Counted from the stretch's first letter, positions 25,894 through 35,239 are shown. The stretch is 54,104 nt of DNA from Bacteroidales bacterium (GCA_020438105.1 JAGQVE010000025.1:1-54104); one strand, 5' to 3'. Notes: generated by a model not told the origin, from the sequence alone. Program-made: numbers and translations.

Positions 25894-25923
25894 AAAAAAC
25901 CGGAGCATTGCTCCGGTTTTTTT
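25893..25923. terminator. bidirectional terminator between Usp and Skp/OmpH genes
   Basis: 12-bp stem AAAAACCGGAGC / GCTCCGGTTTTT around an ATT loop, with A and T tracts on both sides, so it works in both directions for the convergent genes ending at 25893 and 25922. Confidence 0.9.
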
Positions 25924-26425
25924 ATAGGTTCAGTGCTTTTATTACCTCCTCTGTAAGGTTCAGGGCCGGATTGGTATAAATCCACGACGACTCGGCTGAC
26001 TTTTCAAAAACATAGTCATAACCTTTTTCGGCAGCTATTTCCTCTGTTTTGTTATAGATTTGATCATAGATGGGTTTTAATTTTTGTTCCTGCAATTTCA
26101 TTAATTCACCTTCATTACCGAATTTTGAATCTTTGAGTTCATTGGCTTGTTTTTCAGCATCAAATATCTCATCCTGCTTTTGTTTCTTTTGTTCGTCAGT
26201 CATTTGAGATTCATTTACAACATAAGCCTGGTAAAGCTCCTCAATTTTATCAAATTTTTTGTCGATTTCATCATCCCAGAGTTTGATTTGTGCATCAATT
26301 TCGTTGTTTGCCATTTCAAATGCTGGCATCTTGTCAAGAATTTTATCAACTTCAATATAGGCTATTTTTTGGGCAAACCCCATTTGAAATCCGATTAACA
26401 TCAATACTAACAATACATTTTTCAT
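25922..26425 (-). CDS. Skp/OmpH family periplasmic chaperone
   Basis: 167 residues with a signal peptide ending QMGFAQ. The Skp/OmpH layout is clear: a short first strand KIAYIEVDKIL, a long charged coiled coil (about 40-125; EIDAQIKLWDDEIDKKFDKI and DEQKKQKQDEIFDAEKQ), then LKPIYDQIYNKTEEIAAEKG and the closing segment YDYVFEKS. Skp trimers hold unfolded outer-membrane proteins in the periplasm and hand them to the BAM complex. Here it is a single gene rather than next to bamA, so it may be an additional paralogue. It ends at a bidirectional terminator. Confidence 0.88.
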   Translation of the reverse strand: MKNVLLVLMLIGFQMGFAQKIAYIEVDKILDKMPAFEMANNEIDAQIKLWDDEIDKKFDKIEELYQAYVVNESQMTDEQKKQKQDEIFDAEKQANELKDSKFGNEGELMKLQEQKLKPIYDQIYNKTEEIAAEKGYDYVFEKSAESSWIYTNPALNLTEEVIKALNL

Positions 26426-26502
26426 CTTGTGTTTATTTTGGTTTAACTGATCAAATGTTTACATATATCCTGCCAAAGATCGTAACTTATTTGATCTTAA
26501 AT

Positions 26503-27354
26503 TTAGTTATAAATTATTCTATACGCTGTTACCCGGTTATCGCCAAATGTTGGAACCAACAGAAGATTTTTGTCCATAACGTATTCAATGTCGGCAGCAT
26601 TGATACCGTTTTCGCTGGTGTTAAACAATACAATTGGTTCGTTTTCAGCACTCACTAACTGAACCTTTCCCATCCAGTCCGAAATTAAATAGTTGCTATT
26701 GCCATCAGCTTCTAATCCGTCTATGCCTCCTGTATCAGCAATGAGGTGCCATATACGTTTGTCGTCGTACCTAACGGAATAAATGCCGTTTTTCGTTCCG
26801 ATAAGCAGTTCCTTTTCTTCGCAATACAAACCATTTGGATTCACCAGTGATTCATCTTCAAGCCAGGTGCTAACTATGCCCTTCTCAAGTTTATGAATCT
26901 TATTGGTCGACATGTCGCTGAAAAAGACATTGCCGTTTTTGCTCACTGCAATATCGTTCAGGAATTTGGCCCCTTCCACAGGGTATGTTCTTGTGATTTT
27001 TCCCGTTTCGAGCGAAATTTCAACCAGTCGGTCAATATCCGTTACATATAGTGAGTTGTTCAAAATACCCATGCCTTTGGGAGCATTTAAGCCAGTAGCC
27101 CATTTTTGGGTTATAATTTCTCCGGTAAGATCTACTATTGCAATAAATCCGTTGTCGTCCTTTTCGAGGGGATTGCCATTGATGCAGGATACATAAAAAA
27201 ACGGCCCATCAGGATTATAACAAACAGATTCGCTGGTAGTTAATATGTCGGCTGTCGACCAAAGTTTTTCAGCGGAAATGCTTTGTGCATGAACTTGCAG
27301 GTTTAAAAAGCCTGAGAAAAATATGGCTGTAAAGATGATAATTGTACTTTTCAT
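26503..27354 (-). CDS. secreted SMP-30/gluconolactonase-like beta-propeller
   Basis: 283 residues with a signal peptide ending VHAQ. The body follows the six-bladed SMP-30/NHL-like propeller pattern: ESVCYNPDGPFFYVSCINGN, GLNAPKGMGILNNSLYVTDI, EGAKFLNDIAVSKNGNVFFS and SLVNPNGLYCEEKELLIGTK repeat the strand-turn units with conserved Asn and Gly-Leu motifs. The NDIAV and NPNGL motifs occupy places where SMP-30 enzymes bind calcium, so a lactonase is possible, but the annotation is at fold level. It is exported, location probably periplasmic. It stands alone between the Skp-like gene and the divergent polyamine operon. Confidence 0.8.
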   Translation of the reverse strand: MKSTIIIFTAIFFSGFLNLQVHAQSISAEKLWSTADILTTSESVCYNPDGPFFYVSCINGNPLEKDDNGFIAIVDLTGEIITQKWATGLNAPKGMGILNNSLYVTDIDRLVEISLETGKITRTYPVEGAKFLNDIAVSKNGNVFFSDMSTNKIHKLEKGIVSTWLEDESLVNPNGLYCEEKELLIGTKNGIYSVRYDDKRIWHLIADTGGIDGLEADGNSNYLISDWMGKVQLVSAENEPIVLFNTSENGINAADIEYVMDKNLLLVPTFGDNRVTAYRIIYN

Positions 27355-27444
27355 TTTATGGCAGATTTAATTAATTGTTTAGAGATAATAAAATTATAAA
27401 ATTTTATCGAAAGAATTAATTCCGGACTGATTTACTTTTTTAAA

Positions 27445-27469
27445 TTGTTTACTTTTGCTTTGTAAACAA
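27445..27469. promoter_or_regulatory. 8-bp inverted repeat overlapping the polyamine promoter, candidate operator
   Basis: TTGTTTAC (27445-27452) and GTAAACAA (27462-27469) are perfect complements with a 9-base spacer. They cover the -7 box and the expected transcription start of the operon beginning at 27531, the usual place for a repressor site. Confidence 0.5.
27450..27457 (+). promoter_or_regulatory. -7 element of the polyamine operon (TACTTTTG)
   Basis: Perfect TAnnTTTG 73 bases before ATG 27531. The -33 region is T rich but has no exact TTTG. Confidence 0.5.
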
Positions 27470-27530
27470 AGGTTAACTTGTTTAGTTTGGCAATATTTTT
27501 ATAAAGTAATGAAGTTAAATTCTTAATTTA

Positions 27531-28931
27531 ATGAAAAACAAATACTTTGACCTTATCGATCAAACCTTTGAATTTCCACAGGAGGAATTTAAAGTTATCG
27601 ACAATGAACTTTATTTTAATGACATTCCGCTTATGGAAGTTATTAAACAATATGGTACTCCGTTAAAGATCACCTATCTGCCTAAAATTAGCAAACAGAT
27701 TCAGAAAGCGAGGAAATGGTTTAATGTTGCTATGGCTAAATCAGATTACAACGGAAATTACTATTATAGTTACTGTACCAAGAGTTCACACTTTTCATTC
27801 GTTTTGGATGAGGTTTTAAAGAATGATGTTTTTATTGAAACATCCTCCGCTTTTGACCTGGATATTGTAGAAAAACTTCACGAAGAAGGGAAGTATAACA
27901 AAGATAAATACATCATTTGTAATGGGTTTAAAAGACCTCAGTATATTGAAAATGTTTTGAAACTAAATGAGTTGGGATTCCAAAACATTGTACCTATTTG
28001 TGATAACATATACGAGGTAGATAAACTAAAAAATGGACTTAAGAAAAATCAAAAGATAAAATTGGGGATTAGAATTGCATCTGAAGAAGAGCCCAAATTT
28101 GAATTTTATACCTCAAGACTTGGCGTTCGTTATGTGGATGTGGTTCCTCTTTATCTTGATAAGATCAAGAACCAGCCCAACCTTGAGTTAAAAATGCTCC
28201 ATTTCTTTATAAATACCGGTATAAAGGATTCAGCATATTATTGGAACGAACTAGTAAAGAGTGTGAATGTTTATTGTGAATTGAAAAAAGTTTGTCCAAC
28301 GCTGGATTCACTTAATATTGGCGGTGGTTTCCCGATTAAAAATTCACTTGGATTTGATTTTGATTATGAATATATGGCCGAAGAAATCATTCAGCAAATT
28401 AAAAATATTTGCAATTTGAATGGTGTTGAAGAGCCTGATATTTATACTGAATTTGGATCGTTTACGGTAGGTGAAAGCGGAGCTGTCTTGTATTCTATTT
28501 TGGACCAGAAAAGGCAAAATGACCGGGAATCATGGAATATGATCGATAGTTCATTTATGACTACACTGCCTGATACCTGGGCCATTAACAGAAGGTTTGT
28601 ATTGTTGGCCGTAAATAATTGGGATCATGAGTATGAACGAGTTTTCCTTGGCGGACTTACCTGCGACAGTGAAGATTTCTATAATTCAGAAGCGCATGCC
28701 AACGCGGTGTTTTTACCAAAATTGAATGGCCCTGAAACTCCGCAATACATTGGATTATTCCATACAGGTGCCTACCAGGAGTCGATAGGTGGATATGGAG
28801 GCATTCAGCATTGTCTTATCCCGGCTCCAAAACATGTTATTATTGATGTTGACGAAAATGGTGATTATACCACCAAGTTGTTTGCAAAAGAGCAAAGTTA
28901 TAAGTCAATGTTGAAAATTCTCGGTTACTAA
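27531..28931 (+). CDS. fold-III PLP decarboxylase, probable biosynthetic arginine decarboxylase
   Basis: 466 residues of the alanine-racemase-fold (fold III) decarboxylase group. The PLP lysine is probably K84 in YYYSYCTKSSHFSF; the glycine-rich phosphate loop is LNIGGGFP, and the second-subunit Cys is in GLTCDSEDFY. The gene directly precedes agmatinase (18 bases) and a deoxyhypusine-synthase-like gene, which makes arginine to agmatine the most likely reaction, although carboxynorspermidine or diaminopimelate-type activity cannot be excluded from sequence alone. The long SpeA of E. coli is about 650 residues; this is the shorter Bacteroidota form. It would feed putrescine synthesis in the cytoplasm. 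Confidence 0.8.
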   Translation: MKNKYFDLIDQTFEFPQEEFKVIDNELYFNDIPLMEVIKQYGTPLKITYLPKISKQIQKARKWFNVAMAKSDYNGNYYYSYCTKSSHFSFVLDEVLKNDVFIETSSAFDLDIVEKLHEEGKYNKDKYIICNGFKRPQYIENVLKLNELGFQNIVPICDNIYEVDKLKNGLKKNQKIKLGIRIASEEEPKFEFYTSRLGVRYVDVVPLYLDKIKNQPNLELKMLHFFINTGIKDSAYYWNELVKSVNVYCELKKVCPTLDSLNIGGGFPIKNSLGFDFDYEYMAEEIIQQIKNICNLNGVEEPDIYTEFGSFTVGESGAVLYSILDQKRQNDRESWNMIDSSFMTTLPDTWAINRRFVLLAVNNWDHEYERVFLGGLTCDSEDFYNSEAHANAVFLPKLNGPETPQYIGLFHTGAYQESIGGYGGIQHCLIPAPKHVIIDVDENGDYTTKLFAKEQSYKSMLKILGY

Positions 28932-28949
28932 ATTCTTATATTTGCAGCT

Positions 28950-29792
28950 ATGAACTACGGAGGTATAGATAATGAATTCACCGATTTTGTGGATTCGAAA
29001 ATTGCTGTTTTACCAGTACCCTATGATGGAACAAGTACCTGGATAAAAGGCGCTGATAAAGGCCCTGATGCTATTTTGGAAGCTTCAGCTAATATGGAGC
29101 TTTACGATATTGAAACAAATTCAGAAGTATATAAGCTGGGTATTTTTACTGCTGATCCTGTGACAGAAAACAGCAGCCCTGAAAAAATGTCGGAAGCTGT
29201 TTACGAAGAGGTTACCCGCCTGATCCGCCATCATAAATTTGTAGTTACCCTTGGTGGTGAACACTCGATTAGTATTGGAGCAATTCAGTCTCATGTGGAA
29301 CATTTTAAAGATGTTACGGTTTTGCAGATTGATGCCCATACCGATCTCAGGCCTGAATATGAAGGCAGTAAGTACAATCATGCATGTGTTATGGCTCGTA
29401 CACGTGATATTGCGCCGTATGTGCAGGTTGGGATTCGGAGTATGGATACGGTGGAATTACCCTATATAGTTCCCGGAAATATTTTCTACGCTGAAGATAT
29501 CAGAAAAGGTATTGACTGGATGGATGCCGCCATTGCAAAGCTTTCTTCAAATGTATACCTGACCTTTGATTTGGACGGGTTGGATCCTTCCATCATGGCC
29601 TCAACAGGTACTCCTGAACCTGGTGGCTTATATTGGAACGAAACCATACAATTTCTTAAAAAAGTGATTGATCAAAAAAACCTGATCGGGTTTGATGTGG
29701 TTGAACTTTGCCCTAACAAGGTAAATAAGGCCCCAAATTTCCTGGCCAGCAAACTGATTTATAAATTATTGAGTTACCAATTTCAAATATAG
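28950..29792 (+). CDS. speB: agmatinase (ureohydrolase family)
   Basis: 280 residues with all manganese-site motifs of the ureohydrolase family: GGEHSISIG, DAHTDLRPEY and FDLDGLDPS followed by TGTPEPGG, which favours agmatinase over arginase. It should hydrolyse agmatine to putrescine and urea, directly after the decarboxylase encoded 18 bases upstream. The deoxyhypusine-synthase-like gene starts 5 bases after its stop, so the three are one operon. The start ATG 28950 precedes MNYGGIDNEFTDF with no signal peptide, so the enzyme is cytoplasmic. An aminopropylagmatine ureohydrolase role is an alternative that sequence cannot exclude. Confidence 0.9.
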   Translation: MNYGGIDNEFTDFVDSKIAVLPVPYDGTSTWIKGADKGPDAILEASANMELYDIETNSEVYKLGIFTADPVTENSSPEKMSEAVYEEVTRLIRHHKFVVTLGGEHSISIGAIQSHVEHFKDVTVLQIDAHTDLRPEYEGSKYNHACVMARTRDIAPYVQVGIRSMDTVELPYIVPGNIFYAEDIRKGIDWMDAAIAKLSSNVYLTFDLDGLDPSIMASTGTPEPGGLYWNETIQFLKKVIDQKNLIGFDVVELCPNKVNKAPNFLASKLIYKLLSYQFQI

Positions 29793-29797
29793 AAACC

Positions 29798-30817
29798 ATG
29801 GATAAAAGTGAATTAAAGAAAAATATTGTTAAGCATATAGATATCAAATCGTTTGATAGCACCCCTATCATAAATGCTATGCGCGACATGTCTTTTACGT
29901 CCCGTGATACTGCATCGGCAGCGGATATTTACAGCCGGATGTTGAAAGAAGAAGGATGTACTGTTTTTCTTACTTTGGCAGGTAGTACAAGTGCCGGAGG
30001 TTGCATGCAGGTTTATGTGGATATGGTGAAAAATAAAATGGTGGATGCCATTGTTGCAACAGGGGCCTCCATTGTGGATATGGACTTTTTTGAAGCGCTG
30101 GGATTTAAACATTATAAAGGATCGCCATATGCCAACGATAAGGATCTGAGAGACCATTATATTGATCGTATCTACGATACCTATATCGATGAGGAAGAGC
30201 TCCAGAACTGCGATATGACTGTAAAAGAAATAGCTGATGGCCTTGAGCCGCGCCCCTATTCTTCCAGGGAGTTCATCAGGGAAATGGGAAAATACCTGGT
30301 GAAAAATTCTAAAAAGAAAGATTCGCTGGTTCAGGTTTGTTATGAAAACAATGTCCCGATTTTTTGCCCGGCGTTTACTGACAGTAGTGCAGGTTTCGGA
30401 CTTGTTAAACACCAGTGGGAAAATCCAGGCAAACATGTTTCCATCGACTCAGTAAAAGATTTTTTGGAGCTTACCAAAATAAAAATGGAAGCCAAAACCT
30501 CGGGTTTATTCATGATCGGTGGGGGAGTGCCCAAAAATTTTGTTCAGGATACGGTTATTTGTGCTGAAATATTGGGCAAAGATGTTCCGATGCACCAATA
30601 CGCAATCCAAATTACAGTAGCTGATGTTCGTGATGGCGCCTGTTCAAGCTCAACACTTAAGGAAGCTTCCTCATGGGGAAAGGTGGATACTGTTTATGAA
30701 CAAATGGTTTATGCCGAAGCTACTTCTGTGGTGCCGTTAATTATGAGCTACCTGTATCATCAGGGCGACTGGAAAAACCGGCCAAAAACAGAATGGGCAA
30801 AAATGCTTGATGCGTAA
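29798..30817 (+). CDS. deoxyhypusine-synthase-like protein, possible homospermidine synthase
   Basis: 339 residues clearly related to deoxyhypusine synthase. NAD-binding elements are recognisable (TLAGSTSAGGCMQVYVD, then VATGASIVDMDF) and the Lys that forms the imine intermediate in the eukaryotic enzyme is kept, K295 in EASSWGKVD. Bacteria lack eIF5A, the normal protein substrate, so another acceptor is needed. Since it follows arginine decarboxylase and agmatinase genes by 5 bases, a polyamine acceptor, giving homospermidine or spermidine-like products from putrescine, is a reasonable inference. It is cytoplasmic. No separate terminator is obvious after it. Confidence 0.88.
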   Translation: MDKSELKKNIVKHIDIKSFDSTPIINAMRDMSFTSRDTASAADIYSRMLKEEGCTVFLTLAGSTSAGGCMQVYVDMVKNKMVDAIVATGASIVDMDFFEALGFKHYKGSPYANDKDLRDHYIDRIYDTYIDEEELQNCDMTVKEIADGLEPRPYSSREFIREMGKYLVKNSKKKDSLVQVCYENNVPIFCPAFTDSSAGFGLVKHQWENPGKHVSIDSVKDFLELTKIKMEAKTSGLFMIGGGVPKNFVQDTVICAEILGKDVPMHQYAIQITVADVRDGACSSSTLKEASSWGKVDTVYEQMVYAEATSVVPLIMSYLYHQGDWKNRPKTEWAKMLDA

Positions 30818-30945
30818 TTATTCTGTTTTTTTCAAAAATCTTGAAAAGAAACTACTTCCTTTTGGAATATGCAATTACCTTATAAAGAATAAAGACAATA
30901 TCTTATATTCTTTGAAGATTTATGGATTACAAAGTTTCTTTAGAA

Positions 30946-31452
30946 TTATTCAAGGATTGTCAATTCATCAATCAACGATTTGTACTGAGGATACCTGGTG
31001 ATAAGTTCACTTTTTTTCCCCAGTTCAAAATCTTCAAAATCAAATCCAGGGGCAACAGTGCAGCCCATTAATGAATACGATCCGGGGGACTCTACTTTTG
31101 CGGCAAACCAATACCCGCGTGGAATTGTAAATTGCAGATTGGAATCTCCGGGTTGATTTCCCAATACCAGTTTTCTCATTTTTCCGCTGTGGTCGATAAT
31201 GTATAAAACCAGTGAGGACCCGAGGTAGAAATGCCAGGTTTCATCCGATTTCAATCGGTGAAAAGCAGAAAATTCGTCGCTTTTTAAAAGGAAATAAATA
31301 GAGGTGGAGATATTTCGAAAACTGGTGTACCGATCGGGCAAACCCTTGATGTTAATCACTTCGTTTGATCGGTATACTTCCTTGAAATAGCCGCCTTCAG
31401 GGTGTTTCTTTAGTTTTAAATGCTGAATCCAGTATTCGGCTGATTGCGTCAT
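30946..31452 (-). CDS. DUF985/cupin_5 family protein
   Basis: 168 residues with the cupin_5 (DUF985) pattern: HLKLKKHPEGGYFKEVYRS at the N-terminus, TSIYFLLKSDEFSAFHRLKS, DETWHFYLGSSLVLYII, then PRGYWFAAKV and MGCTVAPGFDFEDFELG. The fold is a single double-stranded beta-helix; conserved His and Glu residues could bind a metal. Function unknown, perhaps a small sugar or nucleotide epimerase-type activity in some relatives (weak inference). Its ATG overlaps the pyrF stop (TAATG), so it is translationally coupled to pyrF and is the last gene of the prfA-pyrF operon. Confidence 0.9.
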   Translation of the reverse strand: MTQSAEYWIQHLKLKKHPEGGYFKEVYRSNEVINIKGLPDRYTSFRNISTSIYFLLKSDEFSAFHRLKSDETWHFYLGSSLVLYIIDHSGKMRKLVLGNQPGDSNLQFTIPRGYWFAAKVESPGSYSLMGCTVAPGFDFEDFELGKKSELITRYPQYKSLIDELTILE

Positions 31453-32279
31453 TAAACGATTTTATGATCCATTAAATGCTGCTCCATTTGCTGCTGAAGT
31501 TCCAAGGCATTTTGTCTTGCAGTTTCTGCAAAATCTGATTCACCGGAAGCATAAATAATTCCCCTTGATGAATTAACAATTAAACCGCAAGTTTCATTCA
31601 TACCATATTTAACTACTTCGTCGAGGCTGCCACCCTGTGCCCCAACTCCGGGAACCAATAAAAAATGATCCGGAATAATTTTACGGATATCTGCCAGCAT
31701 TTCTGCTTTGGTTGCTCCCACCACATACATCATATTCTCACTGTTGCCCCAATTGCCGGAGGTTTCCAGGACCTCCTCGAAAAGCTGTCTGTTTGTTTCT
31801 TTATTTTTGATCAATTGAAAATCAAAAGCTCCTTTATTAGAGGTAAGTGCCAGCAGAATGACCCATTTATTTTCATATCCTAAAAATGGCGATACCGAGT
31901 CGGAACCCATATAGGGAGCAACAGTAACGGCATCAAAACTGAGGTTTTCAAAAAAGGCACGTGCATATAAAGCGGACGTATTGCCTATGTCTCCGCGTTT
32001 GGCGTCGGCAATTGTAAAAACATCAAACTGGCTGAGATAATTGATTGTTTTTTCCAGCGAAATCCAGCCTTTAGCACCAAGGCTTTCATAAAAGGCGATG
32101 TTGGGTTTGTAGGCAAGAGTTATATCGTGGGTAGCATCGATTATTGCTTTATTAAAAGCGAAAATAGGGTCCTCTTCATTTAATAAATGCTGCGGGATTC
32201 TTTTGAGATCTGTATCTAAACCGATACATAAAAAAGATCGTTTTTGCTGTATAAGCTTAAAAAGCTCCTTTTTTGTCAT
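31452..32279 (-). CDS. pyrF: orotidine 5'-phosphate decarboxylase (long, type 2 form)
   Basis: 275 residues. Converts OMP to UMP, the last step of de novo pyrimidine synthesis, in the cytoplasm. The substrate and catalytic motifs are visible: [30 protein letters not shown], and the Asp-Lys-x-x-Asp catalytic segment [25 protein letters not shown] and VPGVGAQGG follow as in the about-270-residue type 2 group common in Bacteroidota and Actinobacteria. The gene lies 7 bases after prfA and overlaps the cupin gene by one base, so all three share the promoter at 33382. Confidence 0.95.
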   Translation of the reverse strand: MTKKELFKLIQQKRSFLCIGLDTDLKRIPQHLLNEEDPIFAFNKAIIDATHDITLAYKPNIAFYESLGAKGWISLEKTINYLSQFDVFTIADAKRGDIGNTSALYARAFFENLSFDAVTVAPYMGSDSVSPFLGYENKWVILLALTSNKGAFDFQLIKNKETNRQLFEEVLETSGNWGNSENMMYVVGATKAEMLADIRKIIPDHFLLVPGVGAQGGSLDEVVKYGMNETCGLIVNSSRGIIYASGESDFAETARQNALELQQQMEQHLMDHKIV

Positions 32280-32286
32280 TTTCAGG

Positions 32287-33360
32287 TTATTGTTTTATTT
32301 CTTCTTTCAAACGCTCTGCATTTTCAGCTAATTGCAATTGATCAATTAACTCCTGAATATCACCGTCAATGATCGATTGCAGGTTGTAAAGTGTCAGGCC
32401 GATCCGGTGATCCGTTACACGGCCCTGCGGCCAGTTATAGGTGCGGATTTTTGCTGAACGATCGCCTGTCGAAACCATGGTTTTTCGTTTCGAAGAAACT
32501 TCATCCAGGTATTTCTGATATTCAATTTCGTAGAGTCTTGTCCTTAGCACTGAAAGGGCTTTTTCGTAATTTTTAATCTGTGACTTTTCATCCTGACAGG
32601 TTGCCACAATCCCGGTTGGAATATGCGTTAATCGTATGGCTGAGTAAGTCGTATTTACCGATTGTCCGCCCGGGCCTGAAGAACAGAATGTATCTTTTCG
32701 GATATCGCTCATATTTAGTTCAATGTCGAATTCTTCAGCTTCGGGTAAAACCACTATAGAGGCGGCAGAGGTATGAACCCGGCCCTGGGTTTCTGTTTTT
32801 GGAACTCGCTGTACCCTGTGAACGCCTGATTCATATTTCATTTGACCATAAACATCTTCACCTTTCACCTCAAAGATCACTTCTTTAAATCCACCCACCG
32901 TTCCTTCCATCATATCAATCACTTCCACCTTCCAGTTTTTGGTTTCGCAGAATTTGATATACATGCGGTAAAGGTCACCCGCAAAAATACTTGCTTCGTC
33001 GCCACCTGTTCCGGCCCGGATTTCAACAATGGCATTTTTAGCATCTTGTGGGTCTTTCGGAATTAACATAACCCTGATTTCTTCTTCCAGAGTTTCTTTT
33101 TTATCAACCAGTTCGGCAAGTTCCGATTTGGCCATATCCCTGAACTCTTCATCCTTTTCCGTTTTTAATATCTCCCTGGTAGAAGCAATGTTGTCGACTA
33201 CATTTTTGTATATTTTGTAGGCATTAACGATTGGTTCTAGTTCTTTGTAATCCTTATTCAACTGAATGAATTTTTTCATGTCGGCAATTACATCGGGATT
33301 GGTCATGTCCTCCCCGATGTGGATAAATCGCTGATTTATAGCCTCTAATTTGTCTAGCAT
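32287..33360 (-). CDS. prfA: peptide chain release factor 1
   Basis: 357 residues. Recognises UAA and UAG stop codons and releases the peptide from the ribosome. The GGQ loop for peptidyl-tRNA hydrolysis is in [13 protein letters not shown], preceded by [16 protein letters not shown]; the release-factor-1-type PxT codon-recognition region lies in this same stretch rather than a release-factor-2 SPF motif. The N-terminal helical domain ([12 protein letters not shown]) and a C-terminal [13 protein letters not shown] segment are normal. ATG 33360 is chosen because the longer frame begins with a TTG that is part of the promoter -7 box. Confidence 0.96.
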   Translation of the reverse strand: MLDKLEAINQRFIHIGEDMTNPDVIADMKKFIQLNKDYKELEPIVNAYKIYKNVVDNIASTREILKTEKDEEFRDMAKSELAELVDKKETLEEEIRVMLIPKDPQDAKNAIVEIRAGTGGDEASIFAGDLYRMYIKFCETKNWKVEVIDMMEGTVGGFKEVIFEVKGEDVYGQMKYESGVHRVQRVPKTETQGRVHTSAASIVVLPEAEEFDIELNMSDIRKDTFCSSGPGGQSVNTTYSAIRLTHIPTGIVATCQDEKSQIKNYEKALSVLRTRLYEIEYQKYLDEVSSKRKTMVSTGDRSAKIRTYNWPQGRVTDHRIGLTLYNLQSIIDGDIQELIDQLQLAENAERLKEEIKQ

Positions 33361-33381
33361 TCTACTCGAATTTTGTGGGTG

Positions 33382-33411
33382 CAAAAATACAATAAATTGT
33401 TGTTAACAAAA
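33382..33411 (-). promoter_or_regulatory. promoter of the prfA-pyrF-cupin operon
   Basis: On the minus strand TTTTG (33411-33407), 17 bases, then TATTTTTG (33389-33382), both elements matching the Bacteroidota consensus. It lies 22 bases before ATG 33360. Confidence 0.75.
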
Positions 33412-33455
33412 GCAGTCAGCAATCGTAGGAAATACCTGATCATTCATATTTTTTT

Positions 33456-33463
33456 TAATTTTG
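33456..33463 (+). promoter_or_regulatory. candidate -7 element of the T9SS protease gene (TAATTTTG)
   Basis: Perfect TAnnTTTG, 46 bases before ATG 33509. The longest frame starts with the TTG of this box, so that start is rejected. The -33 box is unclear. Confidence 0.5.
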
Positions 33464-33508
33464 ATGTTTTGGAGGAAAATGATCGGGTTTGAATATTTGA
33501 TAAATTAC

Positions 33509-35188
33509 ATGAAGAAACTATTACGCATTTTGTTAATGGTATTTTGGTTGTCTGCTTCCATGCAGTTGCTTGCGCAAATGAATGAAGGAGGAGTTCCTCT
33601 AAGCTTTAACGGGTTGGTTGAGTCAACCGTTTTTCAGGAATATGATGCAGGGAAACCTGATTTTGATAAAATCATTACCGAGGATTTACAGGCTGACCAA
33701 TTGGGATTACCACCACGGTTTGCTCAGTCGATTCCAGTAAACTTAAACCCTGAAAACAGCGGTACCTGGTATTTTGATGATGCCGGCAATGCGATATGGC
33801 GACTGGGTATTCGGGCAGAAGGGGCCTTAGCTTTAGGTCTTCAGTTTATTGATTTTAATCTTCCGGAAAATGCAAGCCTGTTTATTTACAGCATAGATCA
33901 TCAGCAGGTAATTGGTGCATTTACTCAGCATAATAATAGAAAAAGCGGTCGGTTTGCAACGGCACTTGTGGATGGCGATCAATGCATTGTTGAGTTGAAT
34001 CTTAAAAATGGGCAAAATCCAATTTTACCATTTACATTAACGGAAATCACGTATGCTTACCGTTATGCCGGCGACGATTTAAAAAATGGGGAATCGAGCG
34101 ACCATTGCGAGGTGAATGTGAATTGTTCACCGGAGGGCGATGAGTGGCAAAATGCCAAAAGAGGGGTTGTACGAATTCAGATAAAAGTAGGTGGCAGCTC
34201 GTACTGGTGTTCGGGCAGTTTGCTAAATAATACCAGTTTTGATAAAACACCCTACATTTTAACAGCTGATCATTGCGCTTACCAGTTGGGTGGCTATGCT
34301 ACCACAGAAGATCTTGAGAGCTGGCTTTTTTATTTTAATTATGAAGGATTATTTTGTGAGTCTGAGGACCCGTTCCCCATTTATTTTTCAATGTCGGGAG
34401 CTACTAAAATTGCCCAGGGAGGCAATCGCGGATCAACCGGTTCTGATTTTTACCTGGTTAGGTTAATAGACGATTTTCCCAATGACTCGCATGTTTATTT
34501 CAACGGATGGTCGTCAACCGGAAATGTTGAGAATAACGGAGTTACAATTCATCATCCCGATGGAGATATTAAAAAGATCTCGACTTTTGTTGAACCGCTG
34601 GTTTCCAGCAGTTGGTCAGGAAGTGGCCTGCCTTCACACTGGAAAGTTATTTGGTCGGAAACGCTGAACGGCTGGGGTGTAACCGAAGGCGGTTCGTCGG
34701 GTTGTCCGATGTTTGATCCGAATGGAAGAATTATTGGTACGCTGACAGGAGGATTGGCTGCCTGCGACCCAATAGGCAGTATTGGGCCGGATAAACCTGA
34801 TTATTACGGAAAGTTTGCATATCATTGGGAATCTAACGGAACCACCGATACCGCTCAGCTTAAACCCTGGCTCGATCCGTTAAACCTGGGAGTGCTCTTT
34901 TTGAACGGCCTTGAAACCGGTATGCAGGAGAATTACAAATCAGAAAACACAATAAAATTATTTCCTAATCCTGCAACATCTGTTGTGAACGTAGAATTTA
35001 CTACATTTGCTCCAAAAGATATTCAGGTCACATTAATGGATTTGCTAGGACGGACTGTTATACAACAGGAACTGAGCTTGATGGACAATAACTTGCAAAT
35101 TGACTTACATGGAAATGCCCCCGGCACCTATTTTTTACGATTAAATTTTAACCAACATACTGAGACCCATAAAATTTTGATCCGATAA
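33509..35188 (+). CDS. T9SS-secreted trypsin-like serine protease (lysyl endopeptidase-like)
   Basis: 559 residues. A signal peptide (1-23, ending QLLAQ) leads to a propeptide-like beta region (about 25-200). The protease domain follows: SYWCSGSLLNN with the catalytic His at 255 (LTADHC), Asp at 313 (GSDFYLVRL) and Ser at 397 (GGSSGCPMFD), the chymotrypsin-like order. A type A sorting domain closes the protein (IKLFPNPATSVVNVEF, ending THKILIR). It should be exported and anchored by the type IX system to degrade extracellular protein. Homology to Lys-C-type endopeptidases is inferred from WCSGSL and TADHC; specificity is not determined. Confidence 0.88.
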   Translation: MKKLLRILLMVFWLSASMQLLAQMNEGGVPLSFNGLVESTVFQEYDAGKPDFDKIITEDLQADQLGLPPRFAQSIPVNLNPENSGTWYFDDAGNAIWRLGIRAEGALALGLQFIDFNLPENASLFIYSIDHQQVIGAFTQHNNRKSGRFATALVDGDQCIVELNLKNGQNPILPFTLTEITYAYRYAGDDLKNGESSDHCEVNVNCSPEGDEWQNAKRGVVRIQIKVGGSSYWCSGSLLNNTSFDKTPYILTADHCAYQLGGYATTEDLESWLFYFNYEGLFCESEDPFPIYFSMSGATKIAQGGNRGSTGSDFYLVRLIDDFPNDSHVYFNGWSSTGNVENNGVTIHHPDGDIKKISTFVEPLVSSSWSGSGLPSHWKVIWSETLNGWGVTEGGSSGCPMFDPNGRIIGTLTGGLAACDPIGSIGPDKPDYYGKFAYHWESNGTTDTAQLKPWLDPLNLGVLFLNGLETGMQENYKSENTIKLFPNPATSVVNVEFTTFAPKDIQVTLMDLLGRTVIQQELSLMDNNLQIDLHGNAPGTYFLRLNFNQHTETHKILIR

Positions 35189-35239
35189 TATCGGAAATTG
35201 AAACAAACAAAATCAACAAGGAAAACAAAAAAAACGATA

